Below, one piece after another: positions 17,998-28,668 of a stretch of 64,000 nt of DNA (position 1 is the stretch's first letter; every line of letters begins with the position of its first letter). The DNA comes from Azolla caroliniana. Taxonomy: Eukaryota > Polypodiophyta. A program made the position numbers and the translations under genes. The notes under the pieces are model-generated. The model worked only from the letters and a program-made list of their open reading frames with translations. It was not told where the DNA came from and ran no database searches. The DNA is taken from positions 16,244,001-16,308,000 of the forward strand of contig JBHGNT010000018.1 in assembly GCA_043228905.1 (NCBI GenBank), read 5' to 3'.

Positions 17998-19250
17998 TTC
18001 CGTAACCGAGAAATATGCATTTCATTGCATGGGGTGCCAACTTGGTCCTTTTCTCCCTGGGGATGAACGCTTAGGCTTCGCATCTGAATACACGACGGAG
18101 CCTATCGTAGGTCAGATGTTTGCCAGAACATAGTGCCTGGGGCACTTCGAGCCTGATTGCTCTTGATGGAGCCAGATTTATCAGGTATATTGCCGTTTGC
18201 AATGCCTCGACCCAGAATTCCAGCTTTAGTCTGGTTTGCTGGAGCATTGCCATCACCCTCTCCTGGATCATTTTGTTGATCCGTTTTGCCACTCCATTTT
18301 GCATGGGTGTGTAGGGAACAGTCTTTTGGTGTCGGATCCCTTTGTCGGATAGGTACTGTTTGAAGGCTTTGGAGGTGTACTCGCCTCCATTGTAGGATTA
18401 GAGTGTCTTCATTGTGTATCCCAACCAGTTCTCCACTTCAGATGTCCATCGAGTGAAGACCTCGAGCGCTTTGTCTTTGGACTTGATGGAGTATGCCCAA
18501 ACTTTTCGTGTACAATCATCTATGAATGTGATGAAGTACCAAGAGCCTCCTAGTGATTGCTCTGGCATGGGCCCACATATGTATGTGTGCACGAGCTCTA
18601 GGGGCTGTCGTACCGTCTCGTAGTGGAGAGAGTGCGAACTTTGGGTCTGTTTCCCATATCGGCAATGCTCACAGAAGTCTGTCTTTGCTTGGAGTTTCGG
18701 GGTGTAGCCAACCGTCATCAGCCGATTGAGTCCAGCTTGAGACATATGGCCGAGTCAGTCGTGCCATAGGTTTGGCTCGGTCTTTTCGGCTACGTTCACG
18801 GCCCCTTCTGGATTGATCGCCATTAGTGGGTACAGGTTGTTGTACTTGTGCCCACCTCCTATCTTCAGGTTTCCTCGGCTGATCATCCGTACTGACTCAC
18901 TTAGAGTCATTTTGTACCCGTCTTCGGTTAGCATGCCGATGGAGATCAGACTCCTTTTCAGATAAGGTACGTGCCGAACTCGGTGCAGGGTTATTATGTT
19001 GCCATTTGACAATCGGATGGGTACCTCTCCGATCCCTGCGATTCTGCACTCTTGCCCGTTGCTTAGTCAGACTATGCCGCGATCGTCGGTTGAATAGTTC
19101 GAAAACCATTCAATGTTGGGGGTCACATGGAATGTGGCACCGGAATCCAGTAGCCACTGCGTGTGCATCCTGTGCAATGTAGAGGACTTCTTCGATCACT
19201 GAATCCTCTACGGAGAGAACTTCTCTTGATCGGGAGTCAGCAAAGTTGAT
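17998..19250 (-). pseudogene. Element A protease and integrase region, degraded
   Basis: Minus-strand Copia relic. The GAG-pre-integrase segment (18,755-19,012) includes SNGNIITLHRVRHVPYLKRSL. The integrase core (18,071-18,745) shows the HTYICGPM segment, which has Y where the first catalytic Asp (TD) is expected, and the NGVAKRINKMIQERV segment, with K where the catalytic E is expected. Protease remnants (LDSGATFHVTPN-like) lie near 19,100-19,170, with stops. It ends at element C's TTCCG duplication and was plainly inactive before C arrived. Confidence 0.8.
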
Positions 19251-19555
19251 TTGGTTGTCAGTTGGAGAGTGGTCCGAGTTGGGTCTTCCTCGATTCTGCT
19301 CGAATCACCGACCACTCTCTTTCCTCTTGATCGACCAACAGTCGGAAACATTGTGGTCAACTTTTCTGCAGTGTGTGTAGAATTCACCTGATCGGCCCAT
19401 TCTCGACTTTGACCGCTGTCGGTGTCCCCTCATTTTTGATCGGTTGGTATTCCGACCGGTTTTGTCGGCTTGTTCTCTCGTATGACTCTATCGGTCGAAC
19501 GACTTAGTCGAGTGATGGGCTTCTACCGATTCATCGATGGTAAGTCCCATTGATT

Positions 19556-20126
19556 TTCGTTAAATGTCCTCGGTGAGGACTTGGCCGATCATCTCATCCA
19601 GATTTAGGGTTAGTTGACTATTGGTGTATGTCGTGCAGAATACCTCCCAACTTGAACTCGCTGGCAAGCTCGATAGGAGGGCAAAAGCTTTCACTTCTTC
19701 TTCGAAGTTGATCCCTTGTGAGGAGAGTTCTGACAACACTCGGCTCAAGGTGTTGATGTGGGAGGTAGCTGGATCGGTTTCTCTCATCTTCATGTTGAAC
19801 AATTGTTTGATCAAAATCAGTTTTGAAGATGAGGACTTTTTCTCGTACATGGCTTGTAGTTTCTCTCATAGTGAGAACGCTATCGTCTCTTTTGCCATGC
19901 TGAAGTAGACATTTTCGGCTAGGTGCATTCGAATGGTGGAGCGTGCAATTTCATCCATTAATCACCACTCATCGGCTGACATTGAAGCAGGATTTTCGGA
20001 GTGTCGAATGGCCTCAAACTGTCTTCGAATAATCAGTACGTCCTACACCATCTCCTTCAGACATAGGGCAAAGTTTTTGCCGTCGAATTTTAGGATCTCA
20101 ACTCCTGAACCGGATGTTGATGCCAT
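19556..20126 (-). pseudogene. Element A gag, degraded
   Basis: Minus-strand Gag relic starting at the ATG at 20,126 (MASTSGSGVEILKFDGK). A helical Copia Gag follows, best preserved at 19,560-19,850 (EKKSSSSKLILIKQLFNMKM). Several nonsense codons interrupt the N-terminal half, including TAG/TGA-type changes. Zinc-knuckle remnants lie downstream around 19,300-19,400. It aligns with element E gag (32,139-32,706). Confidence 0.8.
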
Positions 20127-20221
20127 GATTCTTTCGGAGGTGAGATTTACTAACGTGGTCTTTTCTTTTAGCCTTTTCTGTTGTTTGTTGTTGCCAAGCA
20201 ACAGATCGCTCTGATACCAGT

Positions 20222-20497
20222 TGAATCATAAGTGTATGCGGAAACATATGAGGATCTGTCTTCATTCGCACTCAGAAAACAACATAGAAAGAGAAGCAAA
20301 GATATACATAGATTGAAGCTTTAATGGAAGCTCTATTACGTTCTTTGTCTCTCTCTCTTAGAGACTCGATATCCGATACATGATCAAGAAGATTATTCTT
20401 TACAACATTAGGTTATTGCTTATATACTAAGCCCTAACTATGTGGACGAGTTCACACTATGATACAAAGTGGAGGGAGTCGGCCTCTTATGCCAAAA
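20222..20497 (-). repeat. Element A 5' LTR
   Basis: A 276-bp LTR matching 48-302. The outer terminus has CCAAAA where the other copy has CCAACA, a point change at the end. The target duplication ATAGT follows at 20,498-20,502. The minus-strand primer site is at 20,219-20,208. Confidence 0.88.
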
Positions 20498-20745
20498 ATA
20501 GTTACATCCATTAATTCCCTTTGGAATTCCTCATTTAATTTATTCAATTCCACAAGAATATCTGCCAATAGATGTAACATAAATTGCACTTGAAATATAG
20601 TAGCATACTCGTACCATTTTTTCTCATGTTTTTGTCATTGGTCTAAAATTGCAGGCATAAGTGTAACCATCTTATGAAGTGAATTTGAAGCACCTTCAAA
20701 TCACCCTTACCATGTCGTTTCATTATTTCTTTAGCTCGTTGTGCC
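20498..20745 (-). pseudogene. hAT-like transposase pseudogene, middle fragment
   Basis: Minus-strand coding remnant with segments LKVLQIHFIRW, TLMPAILDQ, QKHEKKWYEYATIFQVQF and LHLLADILVELNKLNEEFQ. This pattern is familiar from hAT-like transposases of the ZNF862-related type, where a folded segment precedes an LADIL-LNKLN-FQ motif. At least one TGA, apparently replacing Trp, and one or two indels break the frame. It continues at 1-47 beyond element A and from 33,081-33,320 beyond element E. The family assignment is from memory of motif patterns. Confidence 0.55.
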
Positions 20746-20759
20746 TATTAGTTGACTTT

Positions 20760-21476
20760 TGATGTTGATGAAGAGAGAGAGAAAAAAGATAGAGAAGAGA
20801 AGAGGAAGAAAAAAGAATACTTCAACATACTATTAAGAAAAGAATACAATCCTCTTAGACACCAAGAGGAGCAACTCCAAATAACTACTTCAATATACTA
20901 TTACTAAAATAGTCTTTTTGCCTTCTCTCTTTCTTCTACTAATTGTCTTCCCAGTTCTTCTAATCTTCTTCTTTTTCCTCACTTCTTCTTCTTCACTTCT
21001 TCTTGTAGATATTCTATTCTTCCTCCATCCCCCATATTGCTAAGAATACCGCATATTTATAGGTTTTTAGTTGCGTTATTCTTGCTTTTTTCTTTTCTTT
21101 TCTTTTACATATCCTCGAGTTTGTGTGATGCGTTTTTCATATAATTATTTCTGGGTTTTCATCCAAAATTTTCATACAAGAAAGCTCTCTTTGTCAGCTT
21201 TCTTACGAATCTTTTCTTTTGAAATTTGGATGAGAGATGAAGAAGTTATGAGCTTTTTTCTCTACTTTGCTTTTTCTGCTTAATTTCCTGCGTTTTTCTT
21301 CTTTTTCTTTTTTTCTGCTTTTTCTACTTTTGAAAAACGCCTCTAACTTTATTTCTCTTCAATTTCATTTATCTTTTAACTCTTGAACCTTTTATATTGT
21401 GCTTTATTCTTCTATACCTTCGCATCCAATGTATTTGTCACGGTCTTTTCCTATGAGCAAAAATTGACTTCATAGA
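20760..21476. other. Unassigned AT/CT-rich interval, possible LTR remnant
   Basis: About 715 bases with pyrimidine-rich tracts (TTCTTC and TCTTTT runs) and no plausible coding region. On the minus strand parts read like a Copia LTR, for example a stretch ending CTCTCTTCATCAACA at its low-coordinate end. I found no matching partner and no target duplication. It lies between the hAT relic and the left LTR of element E and could be a solo LTR or an intron. Confidence 0.35.
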
Positions 21477-21748
21477 TGTAATGAATGCGCGGAGGTAAGT
21501 AAGGACCTGTAGGTTATGTGCTCGTCAAACAACACAGAGAATATGATAGAAGAAAATGATTGAAACGTAGACATAGTTTCATCTCAATGGAAGATTTCTT
21601 TATTCATTGTTCTCTATCCTTGAGACTCAAGATTCAAGAAGAGGATTGGTTTACAACGTTAGGTTATTACTTATATGTTAAGCCCTAACTCTTTAGACGG
21701 GTTCATACTAGAATACAAAGTGGAAGGAGTCGGCCTTTTATGCCAACA
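21477..21748 (-). repeat. Element E 3' LTR
   Basis: A 272-bp LTR matching 32,821-33,080 with many substitutions and small indels. The inner end is ATGCCAACA followed by AACTCCCCCG, the complement of the polypurine tract. Sequence 21,749-22,083 after it is E's 3' non-coding region, with no coding signal, up to the insertion of element D. Confidence 0.85.
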
Positions 21749-22083
21749 AACTCCCCCGTAGGACTACTCTTTCCTACATGTACAAGTGATTGGGGTTATC
21801 TCCACCATAAACCTAGATTACAAAATTAATCTAAATTTATATTACAAGTCAATCGGCATGTAGCCGAGTTGGAAAAGCTGAAGTCAATGTCTAGCCTGAT
21901 TCGGCTGGTTCGAGTCAGTCGAATCGACTTGTTAGAATCGTTCTTCGTTCGAATCGATCCGATTTGTCAAAGTCAGCTTGTGTTCAATTCTCGACTTTAT
22001 TATTCGTAGCTCGCTTGTTTCTGCTCTTCTGCTCCTCGCTGGATCCTCAATCTGTATCCTCACTTAGTGTTATTTCTTCAACC

Positions 22084-22693
22084 TGTTGGGATTACGGTCC
22101 CTTCGGATGGGATGGTCGGATGTCGGAGATGAATGCCGACAAGCCCGGTTGCGGTTTCGGAACCGGATGATGAAGACCCCGGCTTCGGAGCCGGATGACG
22201 AATGTACCCGGAGAGAGATCCGGATGCGGGGACATATCTGTGATTATGTTTGCCAAGGGCCCTTGAGGCTATAGTTGTAAATAGCCACAAAGTGATATGT
22301 GTATAAATATGACTTAGGGCAAATAGTTTTTGTGTTGCTACTCATTTTTCTGTTTTTCCACTCAAGAGGAGTGAAGAGAGAGCAGCCGTGGGAGAGATAG
22401 AGCGTGAGAGAGGAAGAGGTCGACGCCTCTGTGTATTTCCGCCGCCTGTGGCGAGGACAGCGAGCTCAAGGTCGTCGCCTTGCAGCTCACCATTGTATAC
22501 TTCTCTGTGCATAGTTTTGGTTCGGAGTCTTGTACTCCCGTGGTTTTTCCCGTACAGGGTTTTCCACGATAAATCGTGTCCACTCTATTTTTTCGACATT
22601 TCCCATTTTCTGCAACAACGATTCGTGTGTTTCCTTGGTTGTGGCCGAGAGGTGAAGTTTGGAAAGTGTCGAGTGTCGATTAATTTTCCATCA
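22084..22693 (+). repeat. Element D 5' LTR
   Basis: A 610-bp LTR running TGTTGGG to CCATCA. The TATA-like GTATAAATATGACTTA lies around 22,300-22,316. Unlike the LTRs of C and F it has essentially one copy of the CCGG-rich unit, not a tandem array. The related solo LTR at 27,773 carries nearly seven. Confidence 0.93.
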
Positions 22694-22723
22694 ATTTGGT
22701 ATCAGAGCAGGCTGCTGCAGAAA

Positions 22724-25700
22724 ATGGAAGGCGGCGGCAGCGGGCAGCCGGGGATGATGGTGCTGAATGCGCAGAATTACGCCGACTGGAAGATCAAGAT
22801 GGAGGATCTTCTCATTGTTCGGGACCTGTACGAACCGATTGACAGGTCGGAAATACCGAAGGGAGTACTTGAGTCGGAATGGAGGCTTCTGAACTGGAAA
22901 GCCGTTGCAACCATTCGGCAATACGTAGACGTGAGCGTTCTACAACATGTAGCGAACGACATCAACGCATATGAGATGTGGCGGAAGCTGTCGGGCCTCT
23001 ACGAGAGGAAGAATGCGTTGAACCGGACCTCCCTGATGAGGAAGATAGTGAACCTCAAGTACCGGGACGGCGAGAGTATGGTGGAACACGTAAGCACGTT
23101 CATGGGATTCGTGAACCAGCTTGCGGCGATCAAGTTCCCGCTGGAGGATGCAATGCAAGCCATCATTCTGATGTGTACATTGCCGGAAAGCTGGGAGAAC
23201 TTGGTGGTGACTCTCAGCACCTCCTGCACGGAAGATAACTTGTCCCTACAAACGGTAAAGACAAGTATTTTGAACGAAGAAGCGCGTCAGAGAGATAAAG
23301 AACCGGCCTCCGACTCGAAGGCGCTGCTTACCGAATCGGAACGGGGAAGACAATGGAATCGGAGTCCGCAAAGACGGGAGAAGTCGGGGACCCGGTCGCA
23401 GTCAAGAGGAAGACCCACATGCTTCCACTGTGGGAAGCCGGGGCACTTCCGGAAGAATTGTCGGCATTACCGAAAGGACAACGGAGCCGACGACACCGAT
23501 TCGAAGAAGTCACCGGAGAGAAACGGTGCATACCGGGGAGCCACGGACCGGAGAGGTCCGGATCGGCGAGGGCAGGACCGGAAAGGAACGACGGCACTCG
23601 CGGCAAGTGAGGAAGAAATCATGCTCATCACCGAAGAAGGTGAACTAAACATTGCCGGCGATGAGACGACCTGGGTGGTCGATTCCGGAGCATCGTTCCA
23701 CCTGACCCCGGAGAGAAGATACTTCTCATCCTACACAGCCGGTGAGCATGGCTGTGTTCGGATGGGAAATGAAGGTACGTGCCGGATTGCCGGCATAGGA
23801 GACGTGTGGTTGACAACCCCGACTGGATGCAAAATGCTGCTGAAGGATGTTCGACACGTTCCGGAGGTTCGATTGAACCTGATTTCGGCCGGGAGGCTAG
23901 ACGATGAAGGCTACACAGGTAGCATCCGGAACGGTGTCATGAAGTTCAGCAAGGGGAGCCTGATAGTGGCTCGGGCCCGGAAGGTCAACACACTGTACCT
24001 GATGAATTCCCGGCTATGTCCGGAGGAGCTGAACGTGGCAGCCGACACTGCCGGTGAGCTGTGGCACAAGAGACTGTGCCACATGAGTGAGAAGGGGATG
24101 AAGAGGCTTGTAGAAGACAACCTTATTCCAGTGAAGCATGTGCACATGGAGAAGTGCACCGACTGCCTGGCCGGTAAGCAAAACCGGACCTCCTTCCACT
24201 CAAGGCCACCGACGAGACGTAGCGCACCATTGGAGTTGGTGCACACTGATGTGTGTCAGGTAGAAACGAAGTCACATGGCGGAGCCCAATACTTCGTAAC
24301 ATTCATTGATGATCACAACCGGAAGCTGTGGACGGCACCGTTGAAGACAAAGGACCAAGTGTTGTGCGTCTTTAAAGAACTCCACGCAAGAGTGGAAAGG
24401 GAATCCGGCAAGAAGCTGAAAGCGATACGAGCGGATAACGGAGGGGAATACCGGGGGCAGTTCGCGGAGTACTGTCGCTCGAAGGGAATCCGGCTCGAGT
24501 TTACTGTGCCGAAGACGCCGGAACTGAACGGGCTGGCCGAGAGGATGAACCGGACCATAATGGAGAGGGTCCGGAGTATGCTGGCGCATGCGGAATTACC
24601 CAAGGGGTTTTGGGCTGAGGCAATGTCGACGGCGACATACGTGATAAACAGATCACCCTCAGTACCTTTGGACGGAGACACGCCGCAGAGAGTGTGGACC
24701 GGTAGGGAAGTATCCTACCGGCATCTGAAGGTGTTCGGGTGTCTCGCATACGTGCATGTGGCAAAGGACCGGAGAGGAAAGTTAGATCCAAAGACCCGGC
24801 CATGCATATTCCTCGGTTACGGCGACGACGAGTTCGGCTACCGAGTATGGGACCCGGTCGACAAGAAGATATTCAGGAGTCGAGATATCGTCTTCATGGA
24901 GGACAAGACACTCGCCGACTGGGAGTCGGAGAAGAAGATGAAGAGCTCCAAGTCGACCGGTGAGGATCAACTCTACGAGGAGCAGTCCCGACCGGCGAGG
25001 GACCGGTTAGCACTCGAGGATCCGGCCGAAGACGGTGAAGAAACAGAACCGGCCGAAGAAGATGAAAATGATACCGGAACCGGCCCCGATCCCGAAATGG
25101 ATTCGTATGAAGAAGAATCGGAAGAACCGGTTACCGAAGCTCCGGAACGGAGATATCCTCTAAGAGAGAGAAGGGCCCCCCGGAGATTTCCGGAACCAGA
25201 GCACGTGCTGCTAACCGACGAGGGGGAGCCGGAGAGCTTTGAATAAGCAAAGCATGACACCCAGAGCCGCAGGTGGTTGAGTGCCATGCAGGAGGAGATG
25301 GATTCCCTGCATGAGAACCACACATATGAACTTGTGGAGCTGCCGAAAGGAAAACGGGCACTCCGTAACAAGTGGGTGTTCAAGCTGAAACCGGGAGATG
25401 CCGGAAACCCCCCGAGATACAAAGCCAGGATCGTGGTGAAGGGGTTTCAGCAGAAGAAGGGCGTCGACTTCGACGAGATATTTGCCCCGGTAGTGAAGAT
25501 GACCTCCATCCGGACGGTGCTGAGCATAGCGGCAAGCATGGACCTCGAGGTAGAACAGATGGACGTGAAGACGGCATTCCTTCACGGTGACCTCGAAGAA
25601 GAGATCTACATGCAGCAACCGGAAGGATTCGAGAAGAAAGGGAAGGAGCACCTGGTATGCCGGTTGAAGAAGAGCCTTTACGGACTGAAGCAGGCTCCCC

Positions 25701-26797
25701 GACAATGGTACCGGAAGTTCGACTCCTTCATGACCGACGAAGGGTACCTCAAAACGCAGTCAGACCACTGCGTGTTTGTGAAGAAGTTCGAAGGAGGAGA
25801 CTTTCTAATACTCCTCCTGTACGTGGACGACATGTTGATCGTCGGACGAGACCAGGTGAAGATACGGATGCTAAAGAAGGCTCTTCACCGAACCTTCTCA
25901 ATGAAGGACCTGGGTCCGGCGAGGCAAATACTAGGGATGCACATCATCCGGGACCGGAAGAAGAAGCAGTTGTGGCTGTCACAGGAGAAGTACATGACAA
26001 AGGTGCTTCACCGGTTCAACATGTCGGAAGCAAGACCGGTCGGGTCAACACTCCCGGCAAACTGCAAGCTGTCCAGCAAGCAAAGCCCCAAGACAAAGGC
26101 TGAGAAGGAGGACATGATGAAAGTACCATATGCCTCTGCCGTCGGGAGCTTGATGTACGCAATGGTGTGTACCCGACTGGACATAGGATATGCAGTCGGA
26201 GTGGTGAGCCGGTACATGAGCAATCCCGGCAAAGAGCATTGGAACGCGGCCAAGTGGATACTCCGATACCTGAAGGGCACGGCAAACGTGTGCCTCCGAT
26301 TCGGCTCCGGTAAGCCCGAACTCGACGGCTTCACCGATTCGGATATGTCGGCTGATGCAGATACCAGCCGGTCCACATCAGGGTATGTGATGACGTATGC
26401 AGGGGGAGCTGTTTCATGGCAGTCGAGGCTGCAGAAGACGGTTGCGTTGTCAACCACGGAGGCGGAGTACATGGCGGCTGTTGAAGCCGGCAAGGAAATA
26501 ATGTGGATGAAGGACTTCATTAGAGAGCTCGGTATCCGGCAGGAGGAGTATCGACTCTACTGCGACAGTCAGAGTGCAATCCACCTTGCGAAGAACGCGG
26601 CCTATCACTCCCGGACGAAGCACATCCAGCGAAGATATCACTGGATCCGGGAAAGGATAGAAGACAAGGAGTTCGTGCTGACGAAGATCCACACGGACGA
26701 GAACGGGTCAGATAGGCTGACCAAGGTGCTCACACCCGACAAGCTGGAAGCATGCCGGAAGAGGATCGGATTGGAGAGACATCCCATGCCGAAGTGA
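22724..26797 (+). pseudogene. Element D Gag-Pol with one nonsense codon
   Basis: A 1,358-codon frame, ATG to final stop, identical in length to element C. The only break is TAA at 25,244-25,246 (codon 841), where C has GAA, in the spacer between integrase and RT. The CCHC knuckle is at about codon 232, protease VVDSGA at about 318, integrase motifs at the same positions as C, and YVDD at about 1,033. RNase H is intact. A truncated Gag-protease-integrase product could still be made. No frameshift is present. Confidence 0.93.
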
Positions 26798-26807
26798 AGG
26801 GGGAGTT

Positions 26808-27419
26808 TGTTGGGATTACGGTCCCTTCGGATGGGATGGTCGGATGTCGGAGATGAATGCCGACAAGCCCGGTTGCGGTTTCGGAACCGGATGATGAAGA
26901 CCCTGGCTTCGGAGCCGGATGACGAATGTACCCGGAGAGAGATCCGGATGCGGGGACATATCTGTGATTATGTTTGCCAAGGGCCCTTGAGGCTATAGTT
27001 GTAAATAGCCCCAAAGTCATATGTGTATAAATATGACTTAGGGCAAATAGTTTTTGTGTTGCTACTCATTTTTCTGTTTTTCCACTCAAGAGGAGTGAAG
27101 AGAGAGCAGTCGTGGGAGAGATAGAGCGTGAGAGAGGAAGAGGTCGACGCCTCTGTGTATTTCCGCCGCCTGTGGCGAGGACAGCGAGCTCAAGGTCGTC
27201 GCCTTGCAGCTCGACATTGTATACTTCTCTGTGCATAGTTTTGGTTCGGAGTCTTGTACTCCCGTGGTTTTTCCCGTACAGGGTTTTCCACGATAAATCG
27301 TGTGTCCACTCTATTTTTTCGACATTTCCCATTTTCTGCAACAACGATTCGTGTGTTTCCTTGGTTGTGGCCGAGAGGTGAAGTTTGGAAAGTGTCGAGT
27401 GTCGATTAATTTTCCATCA
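26808..27419 (+). repeat. Element D 3' LTR
   Basis: A 612-bp copy of 22,084-22,693, preceded by the polypurine tract and followed by the CAACC duplication. The 2-bp difference is an extra GT near 27,301. Confidence 0.93.
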
Positions 27420-27424
27420 CAACC

Positions 27425-27772
27425 CCTTGTGTTTCTGAACGTGTTGATTTCACTCTTCTTGTGAGTCTGTGCAAGTCGCTTTTCGACTTCCCTTCTGCTC
27501 CTTGTTCGGCTTTCTTCTGCTTGGTCATTTGCCGTAGTCCCATCTTTGTCCTCAGTGTTCCTCAGTGTTGATCTGGGAGTGGCTTCGTCAGGCAATCAAC
27601 GATGTTCACCACGGTCTCGATCTTCTGGACTTCGAGTTTCTTTTCAATTATCAGCTCCCGCATGTGATGATATCGCACCTCAATATGTTTTATCTTCGCG
27701 TGATATACTGGGTTGTTGATGAGGTGTATTACACTCTGTGATTCACAATAGATGGTCAACACTGGTTGATCA
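27425..27772 (-). pseudogene. Element E RNase H C-terminal end, degraded
   Basis: Minus-strand relic with a CESQSVIHLINNPVYHAK segment, the H-x-R-Y-H RNase H tail and VDCLTKPLP, the canonical end of Copia pol. It is interrupted at 27,772 by the solo LTR and resumes at 28,669. The lower-coordinate part is E's 3' non-coding region, cut by element D. Confidence 0.75.
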
Positions 27773-28668
27773 TGACGGGAACTACAACGCTCCCTATACA
27801 CAACGCTCGGCCACAACCGAGCTTAGAATCATACACAGAAAACGGGAAATAAAGAACGACACGAAGAAGAGAAGAGTACACAGGATGTTTACGTGGAAAA
27901 CCCCAAACTAGGGTAAAAAACCACGGCAGCCCACAGGCTGCAAACTATCACTATGTTAGAATGTACAACAGTGAGTTCACGGAGGCAACGACCTCGTGCT
28001 CACGATCTTCGCTACAGGTGGCGGTTACAACTGAGGCAACGACCTCTTCCTCTCTCTCACTCTCTCTGTACACAGTTACGCGCTCTGATCTCGCGCAGAC
28101 AACAATAACAACATCACTAAAAGTTTGCCCTAAGTCATGTTTATACTAATATGACTTTTCGGCTATTTACAAATATAGCCATGATGGACTCTCAAAAACA
28201 TATTTACGAATATGTCTCTGCATCCGGTGAACACTCCTCACCGGGTCTGCACCATCCGGCTCTCCATAGCCGGGTACTCCTCATCCGGTTCTCACTAGGC
28301 CTGCACCATCCGGCTCTCCGTAGCCAGGTACTCCTCATCCGGTTCTCACCGGGCCTGCACCATCCGGCTCTTCGTAGCCGGGTACTCCTCATCCGGTTCT
28401 CACCGGGTTTGCACCATCCGGCTCTCCGTAGCCGGGTACTCCTCATCCGGTTCTCACCGGGTTTGCACCATCCGGCTCTCCGTAGCCGGGTATTCCTCAT
28501 CCGGTTCTCACCGGGTCTGCACCATCCGGCTCTCCGTAGCCGGGTACTCCTCATCCGGTTCTCACCGGGTCTGCACCATCCGGCTCACCGTAGCCGGGTA
28601 CTCGTCATACGGTTTCCCATAAGCATTGTTCTTCTCTCTTCCCATCCGGAGGGACCTGTCTCCCAACA
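27773..28668 (-). repeat. Solo LTR related to elements C, D and F
   Basis: An 896-bp LTR on the minus strand, beginning TGTTGGGAGACAGGTCCCTC and ending TTCCCGTCA. Flanks GATCA (27,768-27,772) and GATCG (28,669-28,673) form a target duplication with one change. No internal region is present, so it formed by LTR-LTR recombination. Its ends match element F LTRs. The TATA-like motif lies on the minus strand around 28,140-28,155. It carries a 54-bp tandem array (listed separately). Confidence 0.88.
28249..28615 (-). repeat. 54-bp tandem repeat array inside the solo LTR
   Basis: About 6.7 copies of a 54-bp unit containing CATCCGGCTCTCCGTAGCC and CATCCGGTTCTCACCGGG. Because 54 is divisible by three, it creates a spurious repetitive ORF on the plus strand. 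Units are 90 percent or more alike by eye. Confidence 0.9.

Larger units (their letters stand above)
48..20497 (-). mobile_element. Copia LTR retrotransposon A (old, nested host of B and C)
   Basis: A degraded minus-strand Copia element is flanked by the 5-bp duplication ATAGT (43-47 and 20,498-20,502). Its LTRs lie at 48-302 and 20,222-20,497. The primer site on the minus strand (TGGTATCAGAGC, 20,219-20,208) sits just inside the 5' LTR, and a purine-rich tract (minus of 303-320) adjoins the 3' LTR. Gag, protease, integrase, reverse transcriptase and RNase H relics occur in canonical Copia order from high to low coordinate. They are interrupted by Gypsy B and Copia C. Many stops and LTR indels mark it as old and inactive. 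It belongs to the same family as element E. Confidence 0.9.
22084..27419 (+). mobile_element. Copia LTR retrotransposon D, nearly intact
   Basis: A 5,336-bp plus-strand element flanked by the perfect duplication CAACC (22,079-22,083 and 27,420-27,424). LTRs of 610 and 612 bp differ by about six substitutions and one 2-bp indel, roughly 1 percent. The primer site TGGTATCAGAGC is at 22,697-22,708. The polypurine tract GAAGTGAAGGGGGAGTTT ends at 26,807. Gag-pol has the same length as element C but one in-frame TAA. It is young and inactive on its own, and could be mobilised by an intact relative such as C. Confidence 0.95.

Noticed and set aside
20760-21476. Host promoter or gene in the CT-rich interval
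   Set aside because: No coding frame, splice-supported exon or start region could be supported. LTR-like features are at least as likely.
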